A stretch of 64,000 bases of DNA from Ruminococcaceae bacterium UBA6353 (GCA_002437905.1 DJRT01000014.1:2733-66732), one strand, 5' to 3'; positions 7,546 through 15,155 are shown, counted from the first letter of the stretch. Program-made: numbers and translations. Notes: generated by a model not told the origin, from the sequence alone.

Positions 7546-8325
7546 GTGATAAATGCCTTGACTGTCCCCGGTATACGGTTTGCTTATGCCGGCTGCTTTG
7601 TGCGGGAGGAGGACTGGATCCACCCCGACCGGGTGGAGGAGACCTATGAGCTGATCTGTGTTACCCGCGGGGTGGTGCACCTGCACGATGCGTGCTTCGG
7701 CGAGGTGGCTGCCGGCGAGGGGCAGGTGCTGCTGCTGGAGCCGGGGTGCCGGCACTACGGCACGAAGCATTCCGCCCATGTCCGCTTTTATTGGGTGCAT
7801 TTCCATCTGCAGCAGGGGCAGCTGCCGTTTGCGCAGCGGGTGTTTACCGGCTTTGAGCAGGGACCGCTGTTCCGGGAGCTGCTGCATCTGGCCAATCTGC
7901 CGCAGCCGCCGGCGTATGCGGTGGATGCAGTGCTCAACCATATCCTGTGTGAGCTGTGCCGCCTGTCGGAGCAGACTGTGCGGTATGACCGCCGCGCGGA
8001 GGAGATCGGCGAATGGATCCGCATCCACGCCTGTGCGGGGCTGCGGGCGGCCGATGTGGCCGCCCAGTTCGGCTTTTCGGAGGATCACCTGACCCGGATT
8101 TTGCAAAAGACCTATGGCTGCGGCGTCAAGGAGCTGACGGCGCGCTTTGTCACGGCACGGGCGCGGGAGCTGCTGTGCAATACCAACCTGTATGTCAAGC
8201 AGGTGGCGGCCGCGCTGGGCTTTTCCGGCGATAAGGCGTTTATCGCCTTCTTCAAGTACCACGAAGGGCTGTCGCCGGCGCGCTTCCGTGACCGCTTTTC
8301 CCGTACCCATATGAACAACCGCTGA
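7546..8325 (+). CDS. AraC-family transcriptional regulator
   Basis: 259 residues with a GTG start at 7546 preceded by AAGAGGTAAG. The N-terminal half is a cupin-like sugar-sensing domain (VTRGVVHLHDA, then VLLLEPGCRHYGTKH and VRFYWVHFHL). The C-terminal 100 residues hold two helix-turn-helix motifs: AADVAAQFGFSEDHLTRILQK and KQVAAALGFSGDKAFIAFFK-HEGLSP, the AraC signature. Divergent from the GH127 arabinofuranosidase, so the likely inducer is an arabinose-containing sugar and the likely target that gene. It is followed 23 bp later by uvrB, which has its own ribosome site but no separate promoter that I can see. Confidence 0.9.
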   Translation: MINALTVPGIRFAYAGCFVREEDWIHPDRVEETYELICVTRGVVHLHDACFGEVAAGEGQVLLLEPGCRHYGTKHSAHVRFYWVHFHLQQGQLPFAQRVFTGFEQGPLFRELLHLANLPQPPAYAVDAVLNHILCELCRLSEQTVRYDRRAEEIGEWIRIHACAGLRAADVAAQFGFSEDHLTRILQKTYGCGVKELTARFVTARARELLCNTNLYVKQVAAALGFSGDKAFIAFFKYHEGLSPARFRDRFSRTHMNNR

Positions 8326-8348
8326 AGAGCGGAAAGGAGCCTTATCCG

Positions 8349-10310
8349 ATGGAGCGATTTATTCTGCATTCCCGGTATCAGCCCACCGGCGATCAGCCGG
8401 AGGCGATCGAAAAGCTGGCGGCCGGCATCAACAGCGGCATGAAGGAGCAGGTTCTGCTTGGCGTAACGGGGTCGGGTAAAACCTTCACCATGGCCAATGT
8501 GATTGCCAGGGTGAACCGCCCGACGCTGGTTTTGGCGCACAATAAAACCCTTGCTGCACAGCTTTGCTCGGAGTTCCGGGAATTCTTTCCTGAGAACGCG
8601 GTGGAATATTTTGTGTCCTACTACGACTACTATCAGCCGGAGGCATACATTCCCTCCACCGACACCTACATTGAAAAGGACTCCGCCATCAACGATGAGA
8701 TCGACCGGCTGCGGCACTCGGCCACCTCGGCGCTGTCCGAGCGGCGGGATGTGATCATCGTGGCCAGCGTGAGCTGCATCTATACCCTCGGCGACCCGAT
8801 CGACTACCGCAGCATGGTCATCTCGCTGCGCCCCGGTATGCAGAAGAGCCGCGATGAGCTGCTGAAAAAGCTGGTGGAGCTGCAGTATGAGCGCAATGAC
8901 ATCAGCCTGACCCGCAATAAATTCCGTGTGCGGGGGGATGTGGTGGAGATTTTCCCGGCCTATGCCGGCGAGACGGTGGTGCGGGTGGAGTTTTTCGGGG
9001 ACGAGATCGACCGCATTACCGAGGTAAATCCCCTCACCGGGGAGCTGAAAAATGTGATCAGCCATGTGGCGATCTACCCGGCCAGCCACTATATCATCCC
9101 CCGTGAGCGTATGGCGGAGGCGATTGAGCGCATCCGTGTCGAAATGGAGGAGCGGGAGGCGTGGTTCAAGCAGGAGGGCAAGCTGCTGGAGGCACAGCGC
9201 ATCCGCCAGCGCACCACCTATGATATGGAAATGCTGCAGGAGGTGGGTATCTGCAAGGGGATCGAGAACTATTCCCGTGTGCTTTCCGGCCGGCCGGCCG
9301 GCAGCATCCCCTGCACGCTGCTGGATTATTTTCCGGAGGATTTTCTGCTGTTTGTGGACGAAAGCCATGTTACGCTGCCACAGGTGCGCGGGATGTACGG
9401 CGGTGATCATGCCCGCAAAAAGAGCCTGGTGGACTATGGCTTCCGCCTGCCCAGCGCCTACGATAACCGGCCGCTCAGCTTTGATGAATTTTACGACCAT
9501 GTACACCAGGCGGTGTTTGTTTCCGCCACCCCCGGCCCGCTGGAGCGGGAAAAGGCGGCACAGATCGTGGAGCAGGTGATCCGTCCCACCGGTCTGCTGG
9601 ATCCGCCGGTATCGGTGCGGCCGGTGGAGGGGCAGATCGACGACCTGATGGATGAGATCCGCCAGCGCACCGAGCGAAAGGAACGGGTGCTGGTGACCAC
9701 CCTGACCAAGAAAATGGCGGAGGATCTGACCGCCTACCTGGACCAGAATGGTGTGCGGGTGCGGTATATGCACCACGATATTGATACCATCGAGCGTATG
9801 CAGATCATCCGGGATCTGCGGTTGGGCGAATTTGATGTGCTGGTGGGGATCAACCTGCTGCGCGAGGGGCTGGACATCCCGGAGGTCTCGCTGGTGGCCA
9901 TCCTGGACGCGGATAAGGAGGGCTTCCTGCGCAGTGAGACCTCACTGGTGCAGACCATTGGGCGTGCTGCCCGCAATGCCAATGGCCAGGTGATCATGTA
10001 CGCCGACTGTGTGACCCCCTCCATGGAGGCTGCCATCACCGAGACCGACCGCCGCCGGCATATCCAGATGGCCTATAATGAGGCACACGGCATTGTGCCC
10101 AAGACCATTGTGAAGGATGTGCATGAGGTGCTGGAGATCTCGGCGCGCGGTACGGCCCGCAACAGGAAGGGGATGCGTATGACCCGCGCCGAGCGCGAGG
10201 AGCTGATCCGCCAGCTGACAAAAGAAATGAAAAACGCCTCCCGTCTGCTGGAGTTCGAGCACGCAGCGATGCTGCGTGACCGCATCAAGGAGCTGCAGGA
10301 GGGCAAATAA
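8349..10310 (+). CDS. uvrB: Excinuclease ABC subunit B (UvrB)
   Basis: 653 residues, full family length. UvrB is the damage-verifying helicase-like subunit of nucleotide excision repair, loaded by UvrA and joined by UvrC. Seen: Walker A GVTGSGKT (38-45), the beta-hairpin segment YYDYYQPEAY (91-100), the domain 3 helicase motifs HHDIDTIERMQIIRDL and VGINLLREGLDIPEVSLVAI, QTIGRAARN, and a C-terminal UVR coiled-coil that binds UvrC (ELIRQLTKEMKNASRLLEFE). AAAGGAG lies ten bases before the ATG. uvrA and uvrC are not in the window. It ends in a strong bidirectional terminator at 10321-10364. Confidence 0.98.
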   Translation: MERFILHSRYQPTGDQPEAIEKLAAGINSGMKEQVLLGVTGSGKTFTMANVIARVNRPTLVLAHNKTLAAQLCSEFREFFPENAVEYFVSYYDYYQPEAYIPSTDTYIEKDSAINDEIDRLRHSATSALSERRDVIIVASVSCIYTLGDPIDYRSMVISLRPGMQKSRDELLKKLVELQYERNDISLTRNKFRVRGDVVEIFPAYAGETVVRVEFFGDEIDRITEVNPLTGELKNVISHVAIYPASHYIIPRERMAEAIERIRVEMEEREAWFKQEGKLLEAQRIRQRTTYDMEMLQEVGICKGIENYSRVLSGRPAGSIPCTLLDYFPEDFLLFVDESHVTLPQVRGMYGGDHARKKSLVDYGFRLPSAYDNRPLSFDEFYDHVHQAVFVSATPGPLEREKAAQIVEQVIRPTGLLDPPVSVRPVEGQIDDLMDEIRQRTERKERVLVTTLTKKMAEDLTAYLDQNGVRVRYMHHDIDTIERMQIIRDLRLGEFDVLVGINLLREGLDIPEVSLVAILDADKEGFLRSETSLVQTIGRAARNANGQVIMYADCVTPSMEAAITETDRRRHIQMAYNEAHGIVPKTIVKDVHEVLEISARGTARNRKGMRMTRAEREELIRQLTKEMKNASRLLEFEHAAMLRDRIKELQEGK

Positions 10311-10315
10311 GCGGC

Positions 10316-10364
10316 AAAAAGGCCCGCGGCGGCTGACACAAACGGTCAGCCGCCGCGGGCCTTT
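10316..10364. terminator. Bidirectional intrinsic terminator between uvrB and the flavin-oxidase-like gene
   Basis: 17 bp perfect stem (arms 10321-10337 and 10345-10361, loop ACAAACG), with CTTTG after it on the plus strand and TTTTTGC on the minus strand. It closes two convergent genes. Confidence 0.85.
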
Positions 10365-10376
10365 GTCTGTTGCTAT

Positions 10377-10892
10377 TTACAGATCGGCGCCGCTGGCCGG
10401 CAGGTTCTCCTTGGCGGAAAGGGCGGTGACCCGCAGACGGAACACTGCCGTGCGGGCAACGGCCGCCCGGTTATAGGCAAAATCCCGTGTGGCGGGATAC
10501 CGCGCCATGATCACCCGGTCGATGGCGTCCTGCTTTTCCGCCCCTTCCAGGGGCTCGGCGATGGCTGTGCCCATCACGCTGCGGTAGCGCATGGTCACAT
10601 CCCCCTTTTCCGGCAGGCATTCCAGCTGCAGGGGGATATCCATTTCAAAGGAGCAGGCAGGGTGCTGCCGCAGCAGGGCATGTTTGCGCCCCGCCATGGC
10701 GCCGTGGATGTACAGAAAAAGCTGCTCCTCCTGTGTTTCGTAGGCAAAATTGACCGGGACGATGTAGGGATACTCGCCATCTGCCAGACCCAGGCGCAGG
10801 ATCGGGCAGGCATCTATGATCTGCCGGATCCTCTGCCGGTCGGTTACCTGCCGGTCGCGCCGCCGCATGGGCGGCATGGATTGTACAGCCAT
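10377..10892 (-). CDS. Pyridoxamine 5'-phosphate oxidase-fold flavoprotein, NimA-like
   Basis: 171 residues of the split-barrel flavin-binding family that includes 5-nitroimidazole reductases (NimA) and heme-utilisation-like proteins. Seen: an N-terminal RRRDRQVTD element, LRLGLADGEYPYIVPVNFAYE, LYIHGAMAGRKHALLRQHP, then RYRSVMGTAIAEPLEG and a C-terminal RTAVFRLRVTALSAKE strand. Probably binds FMN or a related cofactor; the substrate cannot be read from the sequence. The start lies one base after the stop of the DUF4430 lipoprotein gene, so the two are translationally coupled. An internal start at MPPMRRRD is possible. Confidence 0.85.
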   Translation of the reverse strand: MAVQSMPPMRRRDRQVTDRQRIRQIIDACPILRLGLADGEYPYIVPVNFAYETQEEQLFLYIHGAMAGRKHALLRQHPACSFEMDIPLQLECLPEKGDVTMRYRSVMGTAIAEPLEGAEKQDAIDRVIMARYPATRDFAYNRAAVARTAVFRLRVTALSAKENLPASGADL

Positions 10893-10893
10893 A

Positions 10894-11340
10894 TTACTTG
10901 CTCACCTTCAGTGCATATACGGCGCCGTTTTCGACCGGGGTGCTGTCCACGCCGGCCATGGCGTATTCGCCATTGATATAGAAAGCCCAGTAGGTCTGAT
11001 CGACTGCATAGTCGGCGGTGATGCCGCTGACCGTTTTGACATACAGGCCGTATGTCTGTATCTCCCCCTCGATCAGCCCCAGCTGCTGCAGGGCGGCGCC
11101 TACGGTTTGTTCATCCGTGCGGATGGAGAAATCCGTCTGCCGGCCGTCACCGTCGACGACCTGCAGGGTAAAGGCGGATTGTCCCTCGCCCAGTACGGTC
11201 GCCCCGTCCGCGGAGCTTTGCACCGGCACGGAGGCAGGCGGGGTTTGGGTATGGCCGCCGCAGGCGGTCATGGTCAGCGCTGCGGCGAGGGCAAAGGCCA
11301 CGCAGAGAATGCGGGAAAAGAGCGGCTTCAACCGGTTCAT
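10894..11340 (-). CDS. DUF4430 domain lipoprotein
   Basis: 148 residues. The N-terminus is a lipoprotein signal with lipobox LTMTACGG near residue 25, then a short Pro/Ser linker, then a DUF4430 domain (VGAALQQLGLIEG, YGLYVKTVSGI, QTYWAFYINGEYAMAGVDSTPVE). DUF4430 shares its fold with the C-terminal part of transcobalamin-like and cell-surface domains, so a small-molecule or cobalamin-binding surface role is possible but unproven. AAGGAG precedes the ATG. It is followed directly by the NimA-like gene and preceded 29 bp upstream by the SDR gene, all on the minus strand. Confidence 0.82.
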   Translation of the reverse strand: MNRLKPLFSRILCVAFALAAALTMTACGGHTQTPPASVPVQSSADGATVLGEGQSAFTLQVVDGDGRQTDFSIRTDEQTVGAALQQLGLIEGEIQTYGLYVKTVSGITADYAVDQTYWAFYINGEYAMAGVDSTPVENGAVYALKVSK

Positions 11341-11369
11341 AGCGGTTCTCCTTACAGGCTGAGGGCGGA

Positions 11370-12131
11370 TCAGGTCTTGCTCAGCTTCATGATGAAATTG
11401 TGCGGCAGCAGCTTGGCCAGCACGCGGTAGAACTTGAAAAATCCGCGGGGGGTGTACACGGCGCGGCCGGCCGCCGCCTTGACCACGGCCTTGTCCGCCA
11501 CCTTGACCGGGTCGCAGTAGGGCAGGGTCTCAAATGTGCGGGACTGGCCGGTGATGCCGGCCAGATCCAGAAACTCGGTGCGCATGGGGCCGGGGCAAAC
11601 GGCCAGCACATTCACCCGGCGCGGCCGCAGTTCCTCCCGCAGCCCCTTGGAGAGGCTCAGCACATAGGCCTTGGTGGAGGAGTACACCGTCATGCGCGGG
11701 TTGGGCGCAAAGGCGGCAATGGAGGCCACATTGAGAATGAATCCGCCCTCCGCCATATACGGCAGCACGGCGGTGGTTACCGCCGTCAGCCCGCGGCAGT
11801 TGACATCCACCATGCGGATCTGGGTGGCCCAATCGCTGTCTGCCATATTGGCCAGCTCCCCCAGCCCGGCATTGTTGATAAGAATTTGCACTGCCGGCTT
11901 TTCCGCAGCCAGCCGTTCGCTCAGTGCCTGGTAGCTGGCATCTGCAGCCAGATCCAGCGGCAGGATCTCCACCGGCACGGGGCTGGAGGCGGCCAGCGAT
12001 TGCAGCCGATCCGCCCGCCGGGCGATCAGCCAGATGGCGGAAAGCTGCGGATACCGCCGCGCCACGCTGCGGAAAAATGCCTGTCCCAATCCGGCGGAGG
12101 CGCCGGTGATGATTGCAATGTTCTGTGCCAT
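11370..12131 (-). CDS. Short-chain dehydrogenase/reductase (SDR)
   Basis: 253 residues, NAD(P)-dependent classical SDR. Seen: the dinucleotide motif TGASAGLGQAF near the N-terminus, the NNAGLG motif, the Ser in LNVASIAAF, and the catalytic YSSTKAY (Tyr-x-x-x-Lys), followed by CPGPMRTEF. The substrate is not evident; fatty-acyl, steroid and sugar substrates are all possible in this family. GGAG lies upstream of the ATG. A second SDR is at 33889-34680, and the two are only distantly alike. Confidence 0.88.
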   Translation of the reverse strand: MAQNIAIITGASAGLGQAFFRSVARRYPQLSAIWLIARRADRLQSLAASSPVPVEILPLDLAADASYQALSERLAAEKPAVQILINNAGLGELANMADSDWATQIRMVDVNCRGLTAVTTAVLPYMAEGGFILNVASIAAFAPNPRMTVYSSTKAYVLSLSKGLREELRPRRVNVLAVCPGPMRTEFLDLAGITGQSRTFETLPYCDPVKVADKAVVKAAAGRAVYTPRGFFKFYRVLAKLLPHNFIMKLSKT

Positions 12132-12200
12132 AATTCGTCACTCCTGTATGTTGTGTGTGCTGCCAATAAGGCATTCCATAGTGTCAGTATACACCATCTG

Positions 12201-12227
12201 CGGCAAAAAGAAAAGGCTTTTTTGCCG
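12201..12227 (-). terminator. Small terminator after the MGMT-like gene
   Basis: Minus strand stem CGGCAAAAA/TTTTTGCCG with an AGCCTTTTC-type loop, directly after the stop codon at 12228. Confidence 0.5.
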
Positions 12228-12524
12228 TTATTCTTTCCAGTGGCAGCGGGCAATGTCCACATGGTCGGGGTCGCGCAGGGGAACCCCCTCCTGCAGCAGC
12301 AGAAATGCCTGCTCCGGCCAGCCGGGGGCCAGGCGGCCGCTGTGATCGACCACCCGGTGGCAGGGGTACTCGCCATAGTGCCCGGCCATGCGCAGAACGC
12401 GGCTGACCAGCCGGGCATTGCGTTCCCGGCCGATCAGCCGGGCGATCTGCCCATAGGTGGCCACCTGTCCCGGTGGGATCTCCTCCACCACGGACAGAAT
12501 TTCGTAGATCAGTCGTTCGTCCAT
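12228..12524 (-). CDS. Short MGMT/alkyltransferase-like protein with PCHR active-site motif
   Basis: 98 residues, about the size of alkyltransferase-like (ATL) proteins that hold only the DNA-binding domain of O6-alkylguanine-DNA alkyltransferase. Seen: IPPGQVATYGQIARLIG, the Arg-finger helix RLVSRVLRMAG, and YPCHRVVDHSGRLAPGW. Classic ATL proteins have Trp in place of the active Cys (PWHR); here the Cys is kept (PCHRV). So it could still transfer alkyl groups, or it may bind lesions and hand them to excision repair. uvrB is 2 kb away on the other strand. The C-terminus (LLQEGVPL) is typical of the family. Confidence 0.87.
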   Translation of the reverse strand: MDERLIYEILSVVEEIPPGQVATYGQIARLIGRERNARLVSRVLRMAGHYGEYPCHRVVDHSGRLAPGWPEQAFLLLQEGVPLRDPDHVDIARCHWKE

Positions 12525-12601
12525 CTGCCATGCTCCTTATTTATGCAGGCGGCGCGCGCCCGCTTTTACCCAAAGTATACCGCATTTTGCGGCAAAAGAA
12601 A

Positions 12602-12632
12602 AGCCCGGAAATCAACAGCTGATTTCCGGGCT
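12602..12632 (-). terminator. Terminator after the D-lactate dehydrogenase gene
   Basis: 13 bp perfect stem (12602-12614 and 12620-12632, loop ACAGC), then TTCTTTTGCC on the minus strand; T-rich on the plus strand as well. Confidence 0.75.
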
Positions 12633-12665
12633 GTATATTTTTGTGTAAATTATCCGGATTGTATG

Positions 12666-13706
12666 CTAAAAACACCGTTCCTTGCGCGTGCTGCGGCACT
12701 GCGGGTTTTCCTTGCGCTGCGGGCAGTGGTAGCAGATCTCGTTGGTGAGGGTGGGGGAGCCGGAGAAATATTCGTCCAGGTTGGCGTAGGTGGTGCGGGC
12801 AATGTCGGCCAGCGCCTCCTCGGTCAGAAATGCCTGGTGGGAGGTGATGATCACATTTGGGCGGGATACCAGCAGGCTGAGGGTATCATCCAGCACCGGT
12901 GCGTCGGAGTTGTCCTCGAAGAAGAGGTCGGCTTCCTCCTCATACACATCCAGTCCGGCGCCGCGCACAGTGCCGGCATTGAGGGCATCCAGCAGGGCGG
13001 CGGAGTCGATCAGCGCCCCGCGGGAGGTATTGAGCACGAACACGCCCTTTTTCATTTTGTCGAAGGCTGCGGCGTCCAGCAGGTGGTGGTTCTCTTTGGT
13101 CAGCGGACAGTGCAGCGAGATGATATCGCTTTCCGCCAGCAGGGTGTCCAGCGGCACATACGCAATGTCGCTGTCCGCCGCCGGGTAGGGATCGTAGGCC
13201 AACACCCGCATGCCGAAGCCGCGGCAGATGTCGATAAAGGCGCGGCCGATCTTACCGGTGCCGATAACGCCGGCCGTTTTGCGGTACAGGTCGGTGCCGG
13301 TCAGGCCCACCAGGCTGAAATTGAAGTCCCGCGTGCGGATATAGGCCTTGTGCACCTTGCGGTTGAGGCACTGCAGCAGGCCGATGGCATGTTCGGCCAC
13401 CGCGTGGGGGGAGTAGGCCGGCACCCGCAGGATGGTCAGCTTGCCGTAGGCGGCCTTGCGGTCCACATTGTTGTAGCCGGCGCAGCGCAGCGCCAGCACC
13501 CGTACCCCCAGCCGATACAGCTCATTGACGGTTTCGGCGTCTACGGTATCGTTGACGAAGGCGCACACGGCCTCGCAGCCCTCTGCCAGCCGGGCGGAGC
13601 GGGCGCGCAGCTTGGACTCAAAGTACACGATCTCGTAGCCCGGGTTGAGGCGGTCAAACCATTCCTTATCGTAGGGTTTTGTGTCGAAAAAGGCGATCTT
13701 ATGCAT
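12666..13706 (-). CDS. ldhA: D-lactate dehydrogenase / D-2-hydroxyacid dehydrogenase
   Basis: 346 residues. Reduces pyruvate to D-lactate with NADH, a fermentation end step. Seen: N-terminal FFDTKPYDKEWF, the substrate-binding RCAGYNNVD, VPAYSPHAVAEHAIGL, the Rossmann motif GVIGTGKIGRAFI with acidic AYDPYP after it, HCPLTKENHHLLD, NTSRGALID, GLDVYEEEADLFF and the catalytic His in ITSHQAFLT. These match the LdhA group of D-LDH rather than glycerate dehydrogenases. GGAGG precedes the ATG. The upstream 250 bp holds no gene; no Rex site was recognised. Confidence 0.92.
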   Translation of the reverse strand: MHKIAFFDTKPYDKEWFDRLNPGYEIVYFESKLRARSARLAEGCEAVCAFVNDTVDAETVNELYRLGVRVLALRCAGYNNVDRKAAYGKLTILRVPAYSPHAVAEHAIGLLQCLNRKVHKAYIRTRDFNFSLVGLTGTDLYRKTAGVIGTGKIGRAFIDICRGFGMRVLAYDPYPAADSDIAYVPLDTLLAESDIISLHCPLTKENHHLLDAAAFDKMKKGVFVLNTSRGALIDSAALLDALNAGTVRGAGLDVYEEEADLFFEDNSDAPVLDDTLSLLVSRPNVIITSHQAFLTEEALADIARTTYANLDEYFSGSPTLTNEICYHCPQRKENPQCRSTRKERCF

Positions 13707-13777
13707 AGCGATTCTCCTCCAATCGGATAAAAAAGAGCGGTTGTTTCAGTATTTCCCGAAAAAAGTTCATTATTCGT

Positions 13778-13947
13778 TTGCATTTTCGCTATAAAAACGC
13801 CATACTTATCCGGTATGATAAAAACTGTTCAAAGGAATGTTTCTCCCTTCATTCCTTTTGACACCCCTCTTTTTCTTTCATTCTTCTTTCTTTTTCCTCT
13901 TCATGGACAGACGCCTCGGTCAAATGGCCGGGGCGTTCGTCTTGTTT
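13778..13947 (+). ncRNA. Possible short plus-strand transcript with its own promoter and terminator
   Basis: In the 250 bp between ldhA and the HTH gene there is TTGCAT (13778-13783), a 17 bp spacer and CATACT (13801-13806) reading right. It is followed by a hairpin (TCAAAGGAATG at 13829-13839 with CATTCCTTTTGA at 13850-13861), a pyrimidine-rich run, and a second 11 bp stem (13911-13921/13926-13936) ending in a T run. The last hairpin has no U tract on the minus strand, so it must serve a plus-strand RNA. No reading frame fits. Weak but coherent evidence for a roughly 135 nt RNA. Confidence 0.35.
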
Positions 13948-13956
13948 TTTTATTTT

Positions 13957-14289
13957 CTATTCCGGTATAGAGAGCCCGGCCTGCAGCAGCAGCCGCTGCT
14001 GCTCTTCCAGCGGCAGGCGGCAGAACAGCTCGGCCATGTGCTGCGCCTGCGGGCTGTTGGTGGGAAGCGGCGCCGGGCTGACCCCCAGCAGATAATCGGT
14101 AGATACCCGGAAAAGCTCTGCCAGCTTGCACAGTTCCTCAAAGCGGGGGCAGGCAACGCCGGTCTCCCACTTGGTATAGGCCGAACGGGTAACGCCGACG
14201 CGGATGGCGATCGCTTCCTGTTTCCAGTGCCTCTCCCGCCGCAGGGCGGACAGGCGGGTGGCAAACAGTGCAGGGGAGCTATTGTTCAT
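13957..14289 (-). CDS. Small XRE-family helix-turn-helix regulator
   Basis: 110 residues. A Cro/CI domain (FATRLSALRRERHWKQEAIA then VTRSAYTKWETGVACPRFEEL and LFRVSTDYLLG) fills residues 8-70; the tail is a short helix pair (MAELFCRLPLEEQQRLLLQAG). The ATG at 14289 has AGGAAGG upstream; the longer frame to 14376 runs through a terminator hairpin and is not credible. Only 45 bp separate the start from the terminator at 14334-14362, so the gene is probably expressed by read-through of the structured RNA ahead of it. Confidence 0.85.
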   Translation of the reverse strand: MNNSSPALFATRLSALRRERHWKQEAIAIRVGVTRSAYTKWETGVACPRFEELCKLAELFRVSTDYLLGVSPAPLPTNSPQAQHMAELFCRLPLEEQQRLLLQAGLSIPE

Positions 14290-14333
14290 GAAAAGCCCTT
14301 CCTTTCCTGCAGCCTGACGGCCTTCAAAAGCAT

Positions 14334-14477
14334 AAAAAAAGCGTACAGCCGGAGCTGCACGCCGAAAAACGCACATCCGCGCTGTTGCGACACAGATTAC
14401 TTATCCTCATCGGAAAGTATGCGGAAATGCATTTTTACCATAGGCATTTCCGATGGGATATATTCATCTGTGTCGCA
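14334..14477 (-). ncRNA. Structured leader or small RNA ahead of the XRE gene (unit B)
   Basis: About 144 nt on the minus strand. The predicted start sits at the first base of a perfect 13 bp closing stem (14466-14478 with 14385-14397). Inside, TATCC/GGATA and CATCGG/CCGATG extend the rod, and CGGAAATGC/GCATTTCCG can form a competing hairpin. After it comes a terminator: stem 14341-14349/14354-14362 with loop CGGA, then seven Ts (14340-14334). Long rod plus closing stem plus terminator is a 6S-like layout, but I cannot assign it to a family. It may act in trans or be an attenuator for the HTH gene. Confidence 0.55.
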
Positions 14478-14482
14478 AAAAC

Positions 14483-14511
14483 AGTGTAGCATATTTCCGG
14501 GAGCAAAGCAA
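14483..14511 (-). promoter_or_regulatory. Promoter of RNA unit B / XRE regulator
   Basis: Minus strand TTGCTT (14511-14506), 17 bp spacer, TACACT (14488-14483). The predicted start, near 14476, coincides with the closing stem. Confidence 0.6.
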
Positions 14512-14531
14512 GAAAAAAGTCGAAATAAGGC

Positions 14532-14671
14532 AAAAAAGGCACACAGCTGACGCTGTGTGCCGAAAAATGTCCTCCACGACAGCTGTTGCCACGCAGCTCA
14601 GGTTCCAGAACGGATGGGTCGGGACGGGGAAACATTTTTGCCGGGAATATGTGTGTAGGGTTCACAAAACC
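14532..14671 (-). ncRNA. Candidate small RNA (unit A), about 140 nt
   Basis: Between the coiled-coil gene and unit B is a self-contained unit: a promoter (14678-14706), about 140 nt without a reading frame, and a strong terminator (10 bp stem 14538-14547/14552-14561, loop TGAC, six Ts at 14537-14532 on the minus strand). The RNA can fold with CCGGCAAAAATG near its 5' part against CATTTTTCGG just before the terminator, and AGCTG/CAGCT inside. It does not show the SRP GGAA/AGCAGC loop (the ffs gene is at 37270) nor an RNase P or tmRNA signature. Family unknown. Confidence 0.6.
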
Positions 14672-14677
14672 AAAATA

Positions 14678-14706
14678 AGTATATCACACTTTGGACAGCT
14701 GGGCAA
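14678..14706 (-). promoter_or_regulatory. Promoter of small RNA unit A
   Basis: Minus strand TTGCCC (14706-14701), 17 bp spacer, TATACT (14683-14678). Confidence 0.7.
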
Positions 14707-14744
14707 GAGAGAAGAAGCGCGGCCGCCGATAAGAGTGCGTATTT

Positions 14745-15155
14745 TCACTTTTGTTCTTTTAGGCTTTCGATTTCAGTTGAAAGTGTATCAAAGCGTGCCT
14801 GCACTTCATCTAAAATGGCTTTTGCGTCCAGCGCCGCACATTTTATATCTGCTATATGGCAATCCAGCTCGTCGGCTCTGTCCTCGATATCGTCGAGGTC
14901 ATCTTCGTTTCCATTTGCACAAGTGGCGATTGGACAATCAGAAAAGGCTACATTGTTTCCGTCACCGGAAATCTCCACCGAATCAAGCGGCACATTTTCC
15001 AACGCAACATTGGCTCCGTCGCCGAGAATTTGCAGCATATCTATATTAGAATTATTAAATGATACATTTGCCCCCTCGGAGTAAATCATCACATTTTCCA
15101 GCTTTTCTTCAAGCTCTGAAATTCTTTTTTCCAGCTCTGCTATTCTGTCTTCCAT
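14745..15155 (-). CDS. Coiled-coil protein with a short beta-repeat middle (136 aa), unknown function
   Basis: I do not recognise a family. Residues 1-22 (MEDRIAELEKRISELEEKLE) and about 90-136 are heptad coiled coils. Between them are three repeats of about 21 residues: ANVSFNNSNIDMLQILGDG, ANVALENVPLDSVEISGDG and NNVAFSDCPI. Their Asn-Val and Gly-Asp-Gly spacing suggests a small beta-solenoid or stacked-turn unit. The protein is very acidic and has no signal or membrane span, and the gene is lower in GC than its neighbours. AAAGGAG lies upstream of the ATG. It may trimerise through the coiled coils like a fibre segment; this is inference. It lies just upstream of the two RNA units. Confidence 0.7.
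   Translation of the reverse strand: MEDRIAELEKRISELEEKLENVMIYSEGANVSFNNSNIDMLQILGDGANVALENVPLDSVEISGDGNNVAFSDCPIATCANGNEDDLDDIEDRADELDCHIADIKCAALDAKAILDEVQARFDTLSTEIESLKEQK

Noticed and set aside
14385..14478. Second invertible element (13 bp inverted repeats)
   Set aside because: The repeats lie within one transcript as a closing stem, the spacing is short, and no recombinase is adjacent. RNA structure explains them better.
14532..14671. SRP RNA, RNase P RNA or tmRNA
   Set aside because: The SRP loop motifs are at 37270 instead, and no RNase P core or alanine-tRNA-like ends were found. A firm 6S call was also rejected, as the length is short and no family match can be run.
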